From a virus, in the IMG/VR virus record IMGVR_UViG_3300032213_002257, positions 1 to 49,205 of that record: a DNA stretch of 49,205 nt; one strand, 5' to 3'. Shown in pieces: positions 21,959-29,999 of this stretch. Positions within the stretch are counted from its first letter, which is position 1. Every line of letters starts with the position of its first letter. Made by a program: the position numbers and the translations under genes. The notes under the pieces were generated by a model. The model did no database searches and was not told where the DNA came from. It worked only from the letters and a program-made list of their open reading frames with translations.

Positions 21959-22233
21959 TAAATATACAAGAAATAGACATGGTGTTAGCTAAGGCAAACG
22001 CCATCAAAATCGAGCCGCTAATGAATTTCGGTTCGCCCGGTGAGGTATGGGTACTTGCCACTCTTTGGAATGGTGAGCTCCCAATCATCAATTGGCCCGG
22101 TGACGGTGGCCGCAAGGAAAACATCATCGGTGCCAAGTACCTGTTGCCGTCGAACGTTGTGAATGCAGGCCTGGCTGACCCGACCGCAATCGAGGATTAT
22201 GTTCTGACGAACATGGGCCTCACCCGCGTGTAG
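21955..22233 (+). CDS. Hypothetical protein, adhesin block
   Basis: 92 aa, ATGA overlap with the lectin-like gene. Contains FGSPGEVWVLATLWNGELPIINWPGDGGRKENIIGAKYLLPSN, a compact alpha/beta protein without known motif. Tight coupling suggests a partner or chaperone of the preceding adhesin, by analogy with fibre-assembly genes; this is inference. Confidence 0.6.
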   Translation: MINIQEIDMVLAKANAIKIEPLMNFGSPGEVWVLATLWNGELPIINWPGDGGRKENIIGAKYLLPSNVVNAGLADPTAIEDYVLTNMGLTRV

Positions 22234-22248
22234 TTTCAAAAAAAATCA

Positions 22249-22256
22249 TATATTTG
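22249..22256 (+). promoter_or_regulatory. TATATTTG box before the sheath operon
   Basis: TATATTTG followed by eight bases and ATG 22265, in a short A-rich gap. No -33 TTTG. It probably starts a late transcript for sheath and tube. Confidence 0.55.
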
Positions 22257-22264
22257 ACCCTGAA

Positions 22265-22453
22265 ATGGCAAAGCAAAAATTCCTCTATACTCACGAAACC
22301 CCCTCGGCGTTCACGCTGAACGGTGACGGTGACTATCACCTGCACCAAGGGCACGAGTACGAACTGCCAGCAGACAATGCTCACATTGTTTCGTTGGTTG
22401 AACAGGGCTATCTCGAGCCTTCCAAACCCGCAAAAACCAAAACTGAAAAATAA
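22265..22453 (+). CDS. Small hypothetical protein before the sheath gene
   Basis: 62 aa. KFLYTHETPSAFTLNGDGDYHLHQGHEYELPADNAHIVSLVEQGYLEP forms a short beta/helix unit found before tail sheath genes in several Mu-like phages (the DUF2635-like position, although similarity is not clear). Ends in a Lys-rich tail. Probably a virion assembly protein. Confidence 0.6.
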   Translation: MAKQKFLYTHETPSAFTLNGDGDYHLHQGHEYELPADNAHIVSLVEQGYLEPSKPAKTKTEK

Positions 22454-22456
22454 ATC

Positions 22457-23875
22457 ATGGCAGCTAATTACTTGCACGGCGTTGAAACCATCGAGCTGAA
22501 AAAGGGACCCGTTCCTGTTCAGGTCGTGAAATCCGCCGTTATCGGCCTCGTGGGCATTGCCCCATCAGGCAGCCGCAACACACCCATCCTTGTGCAGAGT
22601 GCACAGGACGCAGCGCAGTTCGGAGCAGAGCTGCCAGGGTTCACTATTCCGCAGGCGCTTTCAGCTATTTTCGCGCAGGGTGCTGGCACCGTTATCGTGG
22701 TGAACACGCTTTCAGACGCAGACAACCTCGTTGCTGTGACCGCTGAAACCAAGACCATCACCAGCGGTAAGGCGAAACTCACCTACGCCCCTGTGAAGGA
22801 CCTTGTTATCAAGAACAACGCGGGTGACACCACCTTCGTGAAGGACACCGACTATGCGATTGATGATTTCGGAAACCTTACGGTTCTGAATTTCAGCACG
22901 ATTGCAGAAGGGTCTACCATCAAGGCGGACTACAAACGCCTCGACACCACCACAGTGACCAACAACCAAATTATCGGTACCATCAGCAACACTGACGTGT
23001 ACACTGGTATGCAGTGCTGGGATCTGTCGTTCAACCTGTTCGGTTTGAATCCTAAGATTCTCATCGCGCCTGGTTACAGCAGCATCAACGCAATCGCTAC
23101 CGCGATGTTGACCAAGTGCGACAAGTTCCGTGCTCACGCGCTGTTGGATGCACCTGCAGGTACCACCGTTGCCAACGCTATCGCTGGCCGTGGTCCATCA
23201 GGTTCAATCAACTTCTACACCAGCAACAAGCGTGCTGTGCTTTGCTATCCTATGCTCAAGGCCTACGACGCAGCTACAGACGCGAATCAGAACAGGCCTT
23301 ACAGCTCGTTCCTTGCGGGTGTAATTGCAGCCACCGACAACACGGACGGCTACTGGTACAGCCCATCAAATCGCGAGATTAAGGGCATTGTGGGCGTTGA
23401 ACGCACCATCAGCTGGGCAATCAACGACGCGCAGACCAATGCGAATTTGCTGAACGAAAAAGGCATCACCACTGTTGCTATGGGCTACGGCACAGGCATC
23501 AGAACTTGGGGCAACCGTTCTGCAGCGTTCCCGACCAGCACAGCGCCGAGCAACTTCATTGCTGTTCAGCGTACCGCTGACGTGTTGCACGAGAGCCTCG
23601 AGCTCGCAATGTTGCAGTTCATTGACCAGCCTATCACCAACGCGGTGATTGATAGCATTAAAGAGACAGTGAACGCATTCATGCGCACACTTATCGGTCG
23701 TGGTGCTTTGGTGGACGGTTCTTGCACGTTTGATCCTGCAAAGAACACTCCAACAAAAATCGCTGCTGGTCAGTTAACATTTGACCTGAATTTCATGCCT
23801 CCAACGCCTGCAGAACGCATTACGTTCGAGAGCTTTATTGACATCAACTTGTTGAAGACCCTCACCGCCGCATAA
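22457..23875 (+). CDS. FI: Contractile tail sheath protein
   Basis: 472 aa. Typical sheath start YLHGVETIELKKGPVPVQVVKSAVIGLVGIAPSG, then SAIFAQGAGTVIVVNTL, an inserted beta domain (about 100-170), and the conserved C-terminal half: KILIAPGYSS, KFRAHALLDAP, GYWYSPSNREIKGIVGVERTISWAIND, NFIAVQRTADVLHESLELAMLQFIDQPIT and RITFESFIDINLL. Sheath contraction pushes the tube through the envelope. Presence of a sheath defines the particle as a myovirus. Its stop codon sits inside a 9-bp hairpin. Confidence 0.95.
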   Translation: MAANYLHGVETIELKKGPVPVQVVKSAVIGLVGIAPSGSRNTPILVQSAQDAAQFGAELPGFTIPQALSAIFAQGAGTVIVVNTLSDADNLVAVTAETKTITSGKAKLTYAPVKDLVIKNNAGDTTFVKDTDYAIDDFGNLTVLNFSTIAEGSTIKADYKRLDTTTVTNNQIIGTISNTDVYTGMQCWDLSFNLFGLNPKILIAPGYSSINAIATAMLTKCDKFRAHALLDAPAGTTVANAIAGRGPSGSINFYTSNKRAVLCYPMLKAYDAATDANQNRPYSSFLAGVIAATDNTDGYWYSPSNREIKGIVGVERTISWAINDAQTNANLLNEKGITTVAMGYGTGIRTWGNRSAAFPTSTAPSNFIAVQRTADVLHESLELAMLQFIDQPITNAVIDSIKETVNAFMRTLIGRGALVDGSCTFDPAKNTPTKIAAGQLTFDLNFMPPTPAERITFESFIDINLLKTLTAA

Positions 23876-23884
23876 GCGGTGAGG
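23860..23884 (+). other. Hairpin spanning the sheath stop codon
   Basis: CCTCACCGC (23860-23868) and GCGGTGAGG (23876-23884) form a perfect 9-bp stem; the loop CGCATAA holds the TAA stop. No T run follows. It may mark an mRNA end or slow decay. Confidence 0.65.
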
Positions 23885-23917
23885 CCTTCGACCAATAAGA
23901 ACAAGGAGAATTAAAAA

Positions 23918-24439
23918 ATGGCAAATACATTAATCAATCGCGTGACCAACGCAGCCGTTCACCTCGATGGTAGAAGCCTGTTGGGCCGTTGTGAGGAAGT
24001 TTCTATCCCCACCATCAAGAATATCATGGCCGAGCACAAAACGCTGGGCATGAATGGCAAGTTTGAAATGCCTGCTGGCATCGACAAGATGGAAGCGCGT
24101 TTCAAATGGAACAGCTACTACCCTGACGTGTTGGGCAAGGCCTACAACCCAACCAAGGCGGTGAGTGTTCAGGTGCGTTCCAGCGTGTCCACATGGGCAA
24201 GCACTGGAAAGGTGGCTGAAGCTCCGTTGGTTGTTCACCTGCAGGGTACTTTCAAAGATGCTCCGACCGGAGCTTTCAAGCAGCACGACAACGTGGAGCT
24301 AGAGAGCTTGATGAACGTCACCTACATCAAGGTGGTTCAGAACGGCGTTGAGCTCGTTGAGGTGGATGTTCTTGCGAACATTCACAAGGTGAACGGCGTG
24401 GACATCCTTGCTGATTACCGCGCAAATCTCGGAATCTAA
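23918..24439 (+). CDS. FII: Tail tube protein, P2 FII-like
   Basis: 173 aa, with AAGGAG 12 bases before ATG. LINRVTNAAVHLDGRSLLGRCEEVSIPTIKNIMAEHKTLGMNGKFEMPAGIDKMEARFKWNSYYPD is the P2 FII tube pattern; the end ELVEVDVLANIHKVNGVDILADYRANLGI matches its C-terminal strand pair. It polymerises to the inner tube. Followed by a hairpin and, unusually, a tRNA gene. Confidence 0.9.
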   Translation: MANTLINRVTNAAVHLDGRSLLGRCEEVSIPTIKNIMAEHKTLGMNGKFEMPAGIDKMEARFKWNSYYPDVLGKAYNPTKAVSVQVRSSVSTWASTGKVAEAPLVVHLQGTFKDAPTGAFKQHDNVELESLMNVTYIKVVQNGVELVEVDVLANIHKVNGVDILADYRANLGI

Positions 24440-24445
24440 ATCGCC

Positions 24446-24467
24446 TGGGGGCAGCGACATGCCCCCA
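24446..24467 (+). other. Hairpin between tube gene and tRNA
   Basis: TGGGGGCA (24446-24453) pairs perfectly with TGCCCCCA (24460-24467), loop GCGACA. No U tract. Lies five bases before the tRNA and may serve as an end for the tube mRNA or guide tRNA processing. Confidence 0.7.
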
Positions 24468-24471
24468 CAGA

Positions 24472-24546
24472 TGCGAGATGGAGCAGTGGTAGCTCGTATG
24501 ACTCATGATCATAAGGTCGCCGGTTCGAGTCCGGCTCTCGCACCCA
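24472..24546 (+). tRNA. tRNA with CAT anticodon (Met or lysidine-type Ile)
   Basis: 75 nt including encoded CCA. Acceptor TGCGAGA/TCTCGCA (7 bp), D stem GAGC/GCTC, anticodon stem TATGA/TCATA, loop CTCATGA with anticodon CAT, variable AGGTC, T stem GCCGG/CCGGC with loop TTCGAGT, discriminator C, then CCA. The T1-A72 pair argues against an initiator tRNA. Position 37 is G, while nearly all tRNAs reading ANN codons have A37 for t6A. It is placed inside the tail operon between tube and chaperone genes, in the sense strand. Confidence 0.93.
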
Positions 24547-24552
24547 CACAGT

Positions 24553-24849
24553 ATGGAAAACAAAGACAAAACATCAGTAGAGGCCACAGCCACCATGGCA
24601 GACGGAACCAAGACCATCACCCTGAAAAAGTCAGGACGTACCGCAACCATTGCCCCATTCAAGGGCAGACACGTTCGCGAGGCTCAGCGCCGCGCAGGCG
24701 GAGACGGTTCTGATAGTGATGCCATCATCTACCACATCATTTGTACGCTGGTAGAAATCGAAGGGCAGCCGATTCACCTCGAGGACATTGACGAGATGGA
24801 CGGCGGTGACGTTCTGCAGCTCATGGGAGAGCTAGGCGGAAATTTTTAA
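24553..24849 (+). CDS. E: Tail assembly chaperone, P2 gpE-like
   Basis: 98 aa from ATG 24553; the longer frame runs through the tRNA and is rejected. ADGTKTITLKKSGRTATIAPFKGRHVREAQRRAGGDG and the ending DGGDVLQLMGELGGNF are typical for the E/41/14 tail chaperone family. These bind the tape measure while the tube grows. The last sense codons AAT TTT are part of the slippery heptamer A-AAT-TTT (24840-24846) directly before the TAA, giving the -1 product E-E'. Confidence 0.9.
   Translation: MENKDKTSVEATATMADGTKTITLKKSGRTATIAPFKGRHVREAQRRAGGDGSDSDAIIYHIICTLVEIEGQPIHLEDIDEMDGGDVLQLMGELGGNF
24840..24846 (+). promoter_or_regulatory. Programmed -1 frameshift site (A AAT TTT)
   Basis: X-XXY-YYZ heptamer AAATTTT in frame with E, immediately followed by the TAA of the zero frame. 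A -1 slip continues at 24846 as TTA ACC AGC and enters the E' frame without a stop. Confidence 0.8.
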
Positions 24850-25049
24850 CCAGCGGGGAACAGCTCGTGTTTCTCGCACACTTCTCGAATACGCCGCTTC
24901 ACGTGCTCGAGGAGATGCCAGGCGACCAACTGCACTGGTATTACAACGAAGCCGTAAAACTGCACAGAAAACTGAACCCAAAAAGTGAAAGCCCTCGAAA
25001 TAGCACTAATCCTGACGGCCTACGACAAGGCTACCCGCGTCCTCAATGA
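24846..25049 (+). CDS. Frameshift extension E' of the tail chaperone (P2 gpE'-like)
   Basis: 67 codons read after -1 slippage, giving a fused E-E' product of about 165 aa. The core FLAHFSNTPLHVLEEMPGDQLHWYYNEAVKLHRKLN is the GpE' motif (short helix, P-x-x-x-L-x-x-M). A GTG at 24867 could in principle start it alone, but in P2-like phages this part is made by frameshifting. Its end overlaps the tape measure gene by 65 bases. Confidence 0.8.
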   Translation, partial: LTSGEQLVFLAHFSNTPLHVLEEMPGDQLHWYYNEAVKLHRKLNPKSESPRNSTNPDGLRQGYPRPQ

Positions 25050-26940
25050 TGCGGTGTCTAAGCAGGAAAAGCGTCTGAAAGACTTGGCCAAGAGTGGCCG
25101 TGAGGTATTCAGCAAGGGCCTTGCTCAGGCTGGTGCTGGTGTGGCTATGGCCATGCCATTGGTTGAGGCTACCAAGTCAGCCGTGGCGTTCGAGGACGCA
25201 ATGGCAGACGTGGCCAAGGTGATGAACATCACCGTGGGTTCCGCGGACTTCACCAAGATGGGTGAGCAAGCCAAGGACGTGGCGGAAGCCATGGGAATCG
25301 GCGCGACGGAATCAGCCAAGATGATGGCCAACCTCGCAGCCGGTGGCGTTGCAGATGGCGAGCTCAAGCAAGTTGCCATGCTCGCGGGTCAGATGGGTAT
25401 CGCGTTCAACATGTCAGCCGACCAGGCGGGCACGTCGTTTATCAAAATCAAGAACGCACTGAACCAACCAATCGGTGAGACCAAGGTCCTCATGGACCAA
25501 ATAAATATGCTGTCTGACAGCATGGCTTCAGAGGCAAACGAGATAGTCAACTATATGGCCTCGGGCGGTTCGTCCGTGGCTGCCTCATTCAAGATTGCAG
25601 GAGCTGCGTCCGCTGCGTTCGGTTCGACACTTATAAGCGTGGGCAAGAGCTCGAGTGAAGCGGCCACTATTATGGAACGTTTCGCCAAGGGCATCTTCAA
25701 GAACGAGGACATGAAGGCCATCTTTGACCAAGCAGGCGGTGGAGCTGCAGGCCTTATGGCCGTGCTCGATTCAGGGCGGAATTCAAAGGACCCGTTCGAG
25801 TTTTTCAGGAGCTTTGGAGAATACGGCACCGACATCAATATGTTGGCCCAGAACTTCGACCTGCTGAGTGCTGCAGTTCAGAGCACTGGTGATGCTACCA
25901 AGTACACGGACAGCGTACAGAAAGAGTTCAACAACAGAAACAGCACCACAGCGGGTCAGATGCGTAGGCTGAAAGCCGCGTTTGAGGTGCTCGTTATCGA
26001 CATCGGCAATTTCTTTATTCCGATACTGCAGAAGGTTGTCGCATTCATCAAACCGATTGTGACTGCCATACGAGATTGGGCCAAGGAGCATCCCGGTCTG
26101 ACCAAGGGAATTCTCGCGGTCACTGCAGCGATATCAGGAATGATGATTGCCGTGGGCATATTCAATATGATTCGCGGCGCGGTAATGATGCTGAATGTTG
26201 TTCTGCTGATGAACCCGTTCATATTGGTGGCAACTGCTGCAATTGTAGCAGTGACACTCATCTATACCTACTGGGACAAAATCAAAGCGTTCTTTGTGAA
26301 CCTCTGGCAGAACGTGAAGAACATTTTCGCGCGCGTTTGGGAGTGGATAAAGAACCTGCTCGTGATGATGAGCCCTGCCCTGCTTATCTATAAGCACTGG
26401 GACAAAATCACGGCTTGGTTCCGCGACCTATGGGAAAAGGTCAAGCAGGTGTTCGTTGCCATTTGGCAGTGGTTCATCGACCTGCACATCAAGATGGTGG
26501 AAGCGGGCAAGAACCTGATGGAAGGATTGTGGGAAGGCATCAAGGCGATGGCCTACAAGCCTATTGAGGCTGTGAAGGAAATCGGCGCTGCCATCAAAAA
26601 CCAGTTCAAGGACATCCTTGGAATCAAGTCACCCTCGCGGGTGTTCATGGAGTTCGGTGGCCATATCTCAGGCGGTGCAAGCCTTGGTATCAAGAAGGGC
26701 ATCGGCAAGGCACGTGAGGCCACTCAGCAGCTCGCAAGCGCAATAGGCGCACCTGCAGCAGTTCCCGCGGGTGGCTACGGTGGTGGCAGCACCAGCGTGA
26801 ACTACTCGCCAGTGATCAATATCACAGGTACAGGAGCAGGGTCCAAAGACGACCTGATGGCCGTGCTCCGTAAACACCAAACTGAATTAATGAGAATGAT
26901 TGAGGACGCGCAAGCGAGAAAGGCCAGGGCTGCATTCTAA
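24985..26940 (+). CDS. Tail tape measure protein, TP901 type
   Basis: 651 aa from GTG 24985. A conserved N-terminal domain (AFEDAMADVAKVMN, FTKMGEQAKDVAEAMGIGATESAKMMANLAAGGV and GQMGIAFNMSADQAGTSF), then hydrophobic helices at about 375-435 (GILAVTAAISGMMIAVGIFNMIRGAVMMLNVVLL), repeated WDKI...FR/FVNLWQNVK...W units at about 430-510, and the usual C-terminal IKSPSRVFMEFGGHISGGASLGI. It sets tail length (roughly 100 nm at 0.15 nm per residue, a family rule of thumb) and is ejected into the envelope. Confidence 0.93.
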   Translation: MKALEIALILTAYDKATRVLNDAVSKQEKRLKDLAKSGREVFSKGLAQAGAGVAMAMPLVEATKSAVAFEDAMADVAKVMNITVGSADFTKMGEQAKDVAEAMGIGATESAKMMANLAAGGVADGELKQVAMLAGQMGIAFNMSADQAGTSFIKIKNALNQPIGETKVLMDQINMLSDSMASEANEIVNYMASGGSSVAASFKIAGAASAAFGSTLISVGKSSSEAATIMERFAKGIFKNEDMKAIFDQAGGGAAGLMAVLDSGRNSKDPFEFFRSFGEYGTDINMLAQNFDLLSAAVQSTGDATKYTDSVQKEFNNRNSTTAGQMRRLKAAFEVLVIDIGNFFIPILQKVVAFIKPIVTAIRDWAKEHPGLTKGILAVTAAISGMMIAVGIFNMIRGAVMMLNVVLLMNPFILVATAAIVAVTLIYTYWDKIKAFFVNLWQNVKNIFARVWEWIKNLLVMMSPALLIYKHWDKITAWFRDLWEKVKQVFVAIWQWFIDLHIKMVEAGKNLMEGLWEGIKAMAYKPIEAVKEIGAAIKNQFKDILGIKSPSRVFMEFGGHISGGASLGIKKGIGKAREATQQLASAIGAPAAVPAGGYGGGSTSVNYSPVINITGTGAGSKDDLMAVLRKHQTELMRMIEDAQARKARAAF

Positions 26941-27797
26941 TGTACGCGCAACTTGGCAATATAGTATTTGAAGGCCTGTTCGGCTTTGACACGTTCAAGG
27001 GAAAGCGTGCGCAGTCACTTGCGCAACACGCGCTTATTGACGGCAAGCCGAGACTGCAGAAGACAGGCGACCAGCTCGAGGAGATTCAACTCGACATCCA
27101 GCTGCACAGCCGTTTCTGCAATCCTGAATCCGAAATCAGCAGGATTCACCAAGCCTGTGCGGACGGCCTCATCATGACCCTCATCACGGGGGCGGGCGAG
27201 CTCGTTGGCGACTTCACCATTTCCGAGGTTGGGCGTTCCTACAACCACCTTGACCCTCGCGGGCGAATCATCTGGGCGCGTGTGGGCATCAACTTGATTG
27301 AGGTGGCCACTGACAGCTTGGACGTTGCGGCACTTGCTGCCAAAGCATCCGCCTTTGCAATCTCGCGAAATGAGCCTGTTCTCGTGCCCGCTGACAGCGT
27401 TCCGCTGCAGGGCCTTGGTGCTACCGCCATGAACTCACTCAAGGCTGCCAGTGCCCTCGAAACAAGCTCACGGGTGACATTGCAGCGTGCAAGGGTAACG
27501 CCACCGCAGGAGGCCTCTCTGATGGAGCAGGCCAAAAAGGAGCTGCTGGGTGTGCAGTCTGCGTTGATTACATTCGAGACGCAGATGCAGGGCTTGCAGG
27601 ACCAGGTGAACAACATCACCCAAATTCAGAGCAACATCAGCTCCGCCTACAGCTATGCTCAGAGCACCATTGCCGCGTTGGATTCCAACGACCTTGATGG
27701 CGCAATCACCGCCTCGAAAACACTGCAAGGCGGTATGTCTAACCTCACAGGGGCATGCTCAGGCGTGGCCGTGTTGACCGCAATCAGACGCATCTAA
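26940..27797 (+). CDS. U: Tail protein U, P2-like
   Basis: 285 aa, start overlapping the tape measure stop by one base. YAQLGNIVFEGLFGFDTFKGKRAQSLAQHALIDGKPRLQKTGDQLEEIQLDIQLHSRFCNP is the gpU signature; family members are often about 150-160 aa, and here a 120-residue helical extension follows, ending in a heptad-like Gln/Ser-rich region. It acts in the tail completion/baseplate hub region. Confidence 0.88.
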   Translation: MYAQLGNIVFEGLFGFDTFKGKRAQSLAQHALIDGKPRLQKTGDQLEEIQLDIQLHSRFCNPESEISRIHQACADGLIMTLITGAGELVGDFTISEVGRSYNHLDPRGRIIWARVGINLIEVATDSLDVAALAAKASAFAISRNEPVLVPADSVPLQGLGATAMNSLKAASALETSSRVTLQRARVTPPQEASLMEQAKKELLGVQSALITFETQMQGLQDQVNNITQIQSNISSAYSYAQSTIAALDSNDLDGAITASKTLQGGMSNLTGACSGVAVLTAIRRI

Positions 27798-28012
27798 TGG
27801 CAGACTACACCACATACACCACAATCGAGGGCGACCGCTGGGACACCGTGGCTTGGAAAGCCTACGGCGATGCGAACCGATACACCGAGATTGCCGAGGC
27901 GAACCGAGCTGTTCCCCTCACTGATATTTTGCCCGCTGGCTTGACGCTGCGCATTCCTGTGCTCGTGGAGGCGGAGCTGGACACCAATCTGCTGCCACCA
28001 TGGAAAAGATAA
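27797..28012 (+). CDS. X: Tail protein X, P2-like (LysM-type)
   Basis: 71 aa; ATG 27797 overlaps the TAA of U (TAATG), so the 14 upstream codons of the frame are rejected. TTIEGDRWDTVAWKAYGDANRYTEIAEANRAVPLTDILPAGLTLRIPVL is a LysM-like domain, as in P2 X, which binds peptidoglycan or the baseplate hub. The last 13 bases overlap gene D. Confidence 0.9.
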   Translation: MADYTTYTTIEGDRWDTVAWKAYGDANRYTEIAEANRAVPLTDILPAGLTLRIPVLVEAELDTNLLPPWKR

Positions 28013-29076
28013 GGAAGCCAAAAGCAGAGGTCATATACAACGGCAAGGACATTTCCTCTGACCTGTGGCCGTACCTGCTCAGCATTGCCTACACCGATAA
28101 GGTGGAGGGCGAGAGTGACGAAATCGAGATTCAGGTTGAGGACGCCGAGGACCTTTGGAAAGGACCGTGGTACCCCACCAAGGGCGACACGTTGAAAGTG
28201 TCCATCGGTTATGAGGACACGGCCCTCATTGACTGCGGCACGTTCGAAATTGACGAAATTGAACTGAGTGGTCCGCCTGATGTGGTGAGCATCCGCGGCC
28301 TCGCAGCAGGCATCAAAAAGGCCGTGCGTTCCAAGAACTCAAAGGCCTACGAGAACCAAACCCTCAAAGAGATTGCGCAGGCTATCGCGGGCAAGCACGG
28401 CTTTTCCGTTACGGGCACAATCCAAAATATCAAGTTCACCAGGATCACTCAGAACGCTGAGCATGACCTCGCATTCTTGCGCAGGTTGTCCGAGGAGTAC
28501 GGGCACACATTCAGCGTGCGCGACAAGCAGCTGGTGTTCACGCTTATGTACGACCTCGAGAAGGGCAAATCAGTTGTCGAGGTGGACCGCGCTGACCTGA
28601 TTAGTTTCAGCATCAAAGACAAGACATCACAGAGCTACCGCACGGCGGTGGTGAAGTACCACAACCCAACCAACAAAGAGGTGGTTGAATATAAGACCAG
28701 CGGCCACGAGAACGCGGGTGGAAGCTACGAGCCTGAGACGGCTGAGGACGAGCTTATCATCCACACCAAGGCTGAGAACTTGGCACAGGCTGAGGCGAAG
28801 GCCAAAGCCGCGCTGTGGCGTGCGAACTCAAAGCAGCAAGAAGGCGGGTTTACAGTCGAGGGCACAACGCTGCTGCTTGCTGGCAATAACATCGAGCTCA
28901 CGGGGCTGGGCATTCTTTCCGGCAAGTATCACATCATGGAAAGCCGCCACACCATAGACAAGGGCAGCGGCTACATCACGGATGTTCAGGTTAAGCGCGT
29001 TGGATTCGTGGAGAAGGTCAAGGAAAAATCGACCCGCAAGCGGAAAAGTAATGCAAGTTACAGGGTAATTTCATAG
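28000..29076 (+). CDS. D: Baseplate hub protein D, P2-like
   Basis: 358 aa. PKAEVIYNGKDISSDLWPYLLSIAYTDKVEGESDEIEIQVEDAEDLWKG is the family start; LKEIAQAIAGKHGFSVTG and EHDLAFLRRLSEEYGHTFSVRDKQLVF mark the middle domains, and GTTLLLAGNNIELTGLGILSGKYHIMESRHTID the C-terminal barrel. It forms the trimeric hub that connects tube and spike (gp27-like). The C-terminus is basic. Confidence 0.93.
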   Translation: MEKIRKPKAEVIYNGKDISSDLWPYLLSIAYTDKVEGESDEIEIQVEDAEDLWKGPWYPTKGDTLKVSIGYEDTALIDCGTFEIDEIELSGPPDVVSIRGLAAGIKKAVRSKNSKAYENQTLKEIAQAIAGKHGFSVTGTIQNIKFTRITQNAEHDLAFLRRLSEEYGHTFSVRDKQLVFTLMYDLEKGKSVVEVDRADLISFSIKDKTSQSYRTAVVKYHNPTNKEVVEYKTSGHENAGGSYEPETAEDELIIHTKAENLAQAEAKAKAALWRANSKQQEGGFTVEGTTLLLAGNNIELTGLGILSGKYHIMESRHTIDKGSGYITDVQVKRVGFVEKVKEKSTRKRKSNASYRVIS

Positions 29077-29081
29077 ATTTG
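29074..29081 (+). promoter_or_regulatory. TAGATTTG box before the spike gene
   Basis: Overlaps the D stop codon. ATG 29086 follows after AACC, four bases, the same spacing as at 12784 and 31813. No -33 TTTG. Confidence 0.5.
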
Positions 29082-29085
29082 AACC

Positions 29086-29634
29086 ATGCTTAGATTTGGC
29101 ACCATATCCGAGGTTGACTGCGACAAGGGACTTGTTCGCGTCCAGTTCGATGATGCGGACATTGTTTCCGCGTGGCTGCCAATGATTCAGAAGGGCACGA
29201 AGGGCAACCGCTATTTCGCAGTGCCCGACAAGCAGGAACACGTGGCCGTGCTCATGGACGCGCATTCTGAGAACGGCGTGTGCCTAGGCGCTATCTACAG
29301 CAGTGCGGAAGCGCCTGGCAGCGTGAAAGGGGCTGACGTTGCTGGCGTGGTTTTCTCTGACGGCACGGTGGTCAAGTACGACCGCAGTGCGCACAAGATG
29401 ACCATTGAGGTGGCCAGCGGAAACGTCGAGATAAGCGCCACGAAAATGAAGCTCACGGGCGACTTGGAAGTGACGGGCAAAATCAAAGCGACCGACGACA
29501 TTGAGACCAGTGCAGGCAACGTGAAAGCACCTGCGGGCAACGTAATTGCAGGACCGCTGAGCATCGGCCTCACAACTCACAAACATACAGGCGTTACCTC
29601 TGGACCGTCTACCACCGCAACCCCAATACCATAA
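29086..29634 (+). CDS. V: Baseplate spike protein V, P2-like
   Basis: 182 aa. An OB-fold start LRFGTISEVDCDKGLVRVQFDDADIVSAWLPMI and DKQEHVAVLMDAHSENGVCLGAIY leads to a triple beta-helix repeat region (VEISATKMKLTGDLEVTGKIKATDDIETSAGNV) and a C-terminal THKHTG with the His-x-His that binds metal at the spike tip in P2-type spikes. The trimer pierces the outer membrane. First base overlaps none; a promoter box precedes it. Confidence 0.92.
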   Translation: MLRFGTISEVDCDKGLVRVQFDDADIVSAWLPMIQKGTKGNRYFAVPDKQEHVAVLMDAHSENGVCLGAIYSSAEAPGSVKGADVAGVVFSDGTVVKYDRSAHKMTIEVASGNVEISATKMKLTGDLEVTGKIKATDDIETSAGNVKAPAGNVIAGPLSIGLTTHKHTGVTSGPSTTATPIP

Positions 29635-29999
29635 TGGCAATACTCACAGAAATAACCGAGAAGGACTGGGGCCTGAGCATCGAAACTCAGGGCGACGTGG
29701 TGCAGGGCATCAGCGACATCAACCAGTGCATCTACATCATCCTGATGACCGTGAAGGGCACAGACCCGCTGCGGCCTGATTTCGGGTGCGACGTGTTCCA
29801 ATGGCTCGACAAGCCCGTGAACAACGCCATCCCGAACATGGTCAAGGCCGTGGCCGATGCCATCAAGAAGTGGGAGACGCGGGTAATCGTGACAAAGGTT
29901 GCAGCCGTCCTCGATGGCAGCACCGTAAAAATAACAATCGAATGGGAAGGCTTGGGGAGAAATCTCACAGGCTCATTGGACGTAAAATATGGCAACTGA
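29634..29999 (+). CDS. W: Baseplate wedge protein W (gp25-like)
   Basis: 121 aa. GDVVQGISDINQCIYIILMTVKGTDPLRPDFGCDVFQWLDKPVN carries the gp25/gpW signature, including the invariant PxFG-like RPDFGCD loop around the sheath-starting site. It joins the baseplate wedges to the sheath. Overlaps J by 11 bases. Confidence 0.92.
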   Translation: MAILTEITEKDWGLSIETQGDVVQGISDINQCIYIILMTVKGTDPLRPDFGCDVFQWLDKPVNNAIPNMVKAVADAIKKWETRVIVTKVAAVLDGSTVKITIEWEGLGRNLTGSLDVKYGN

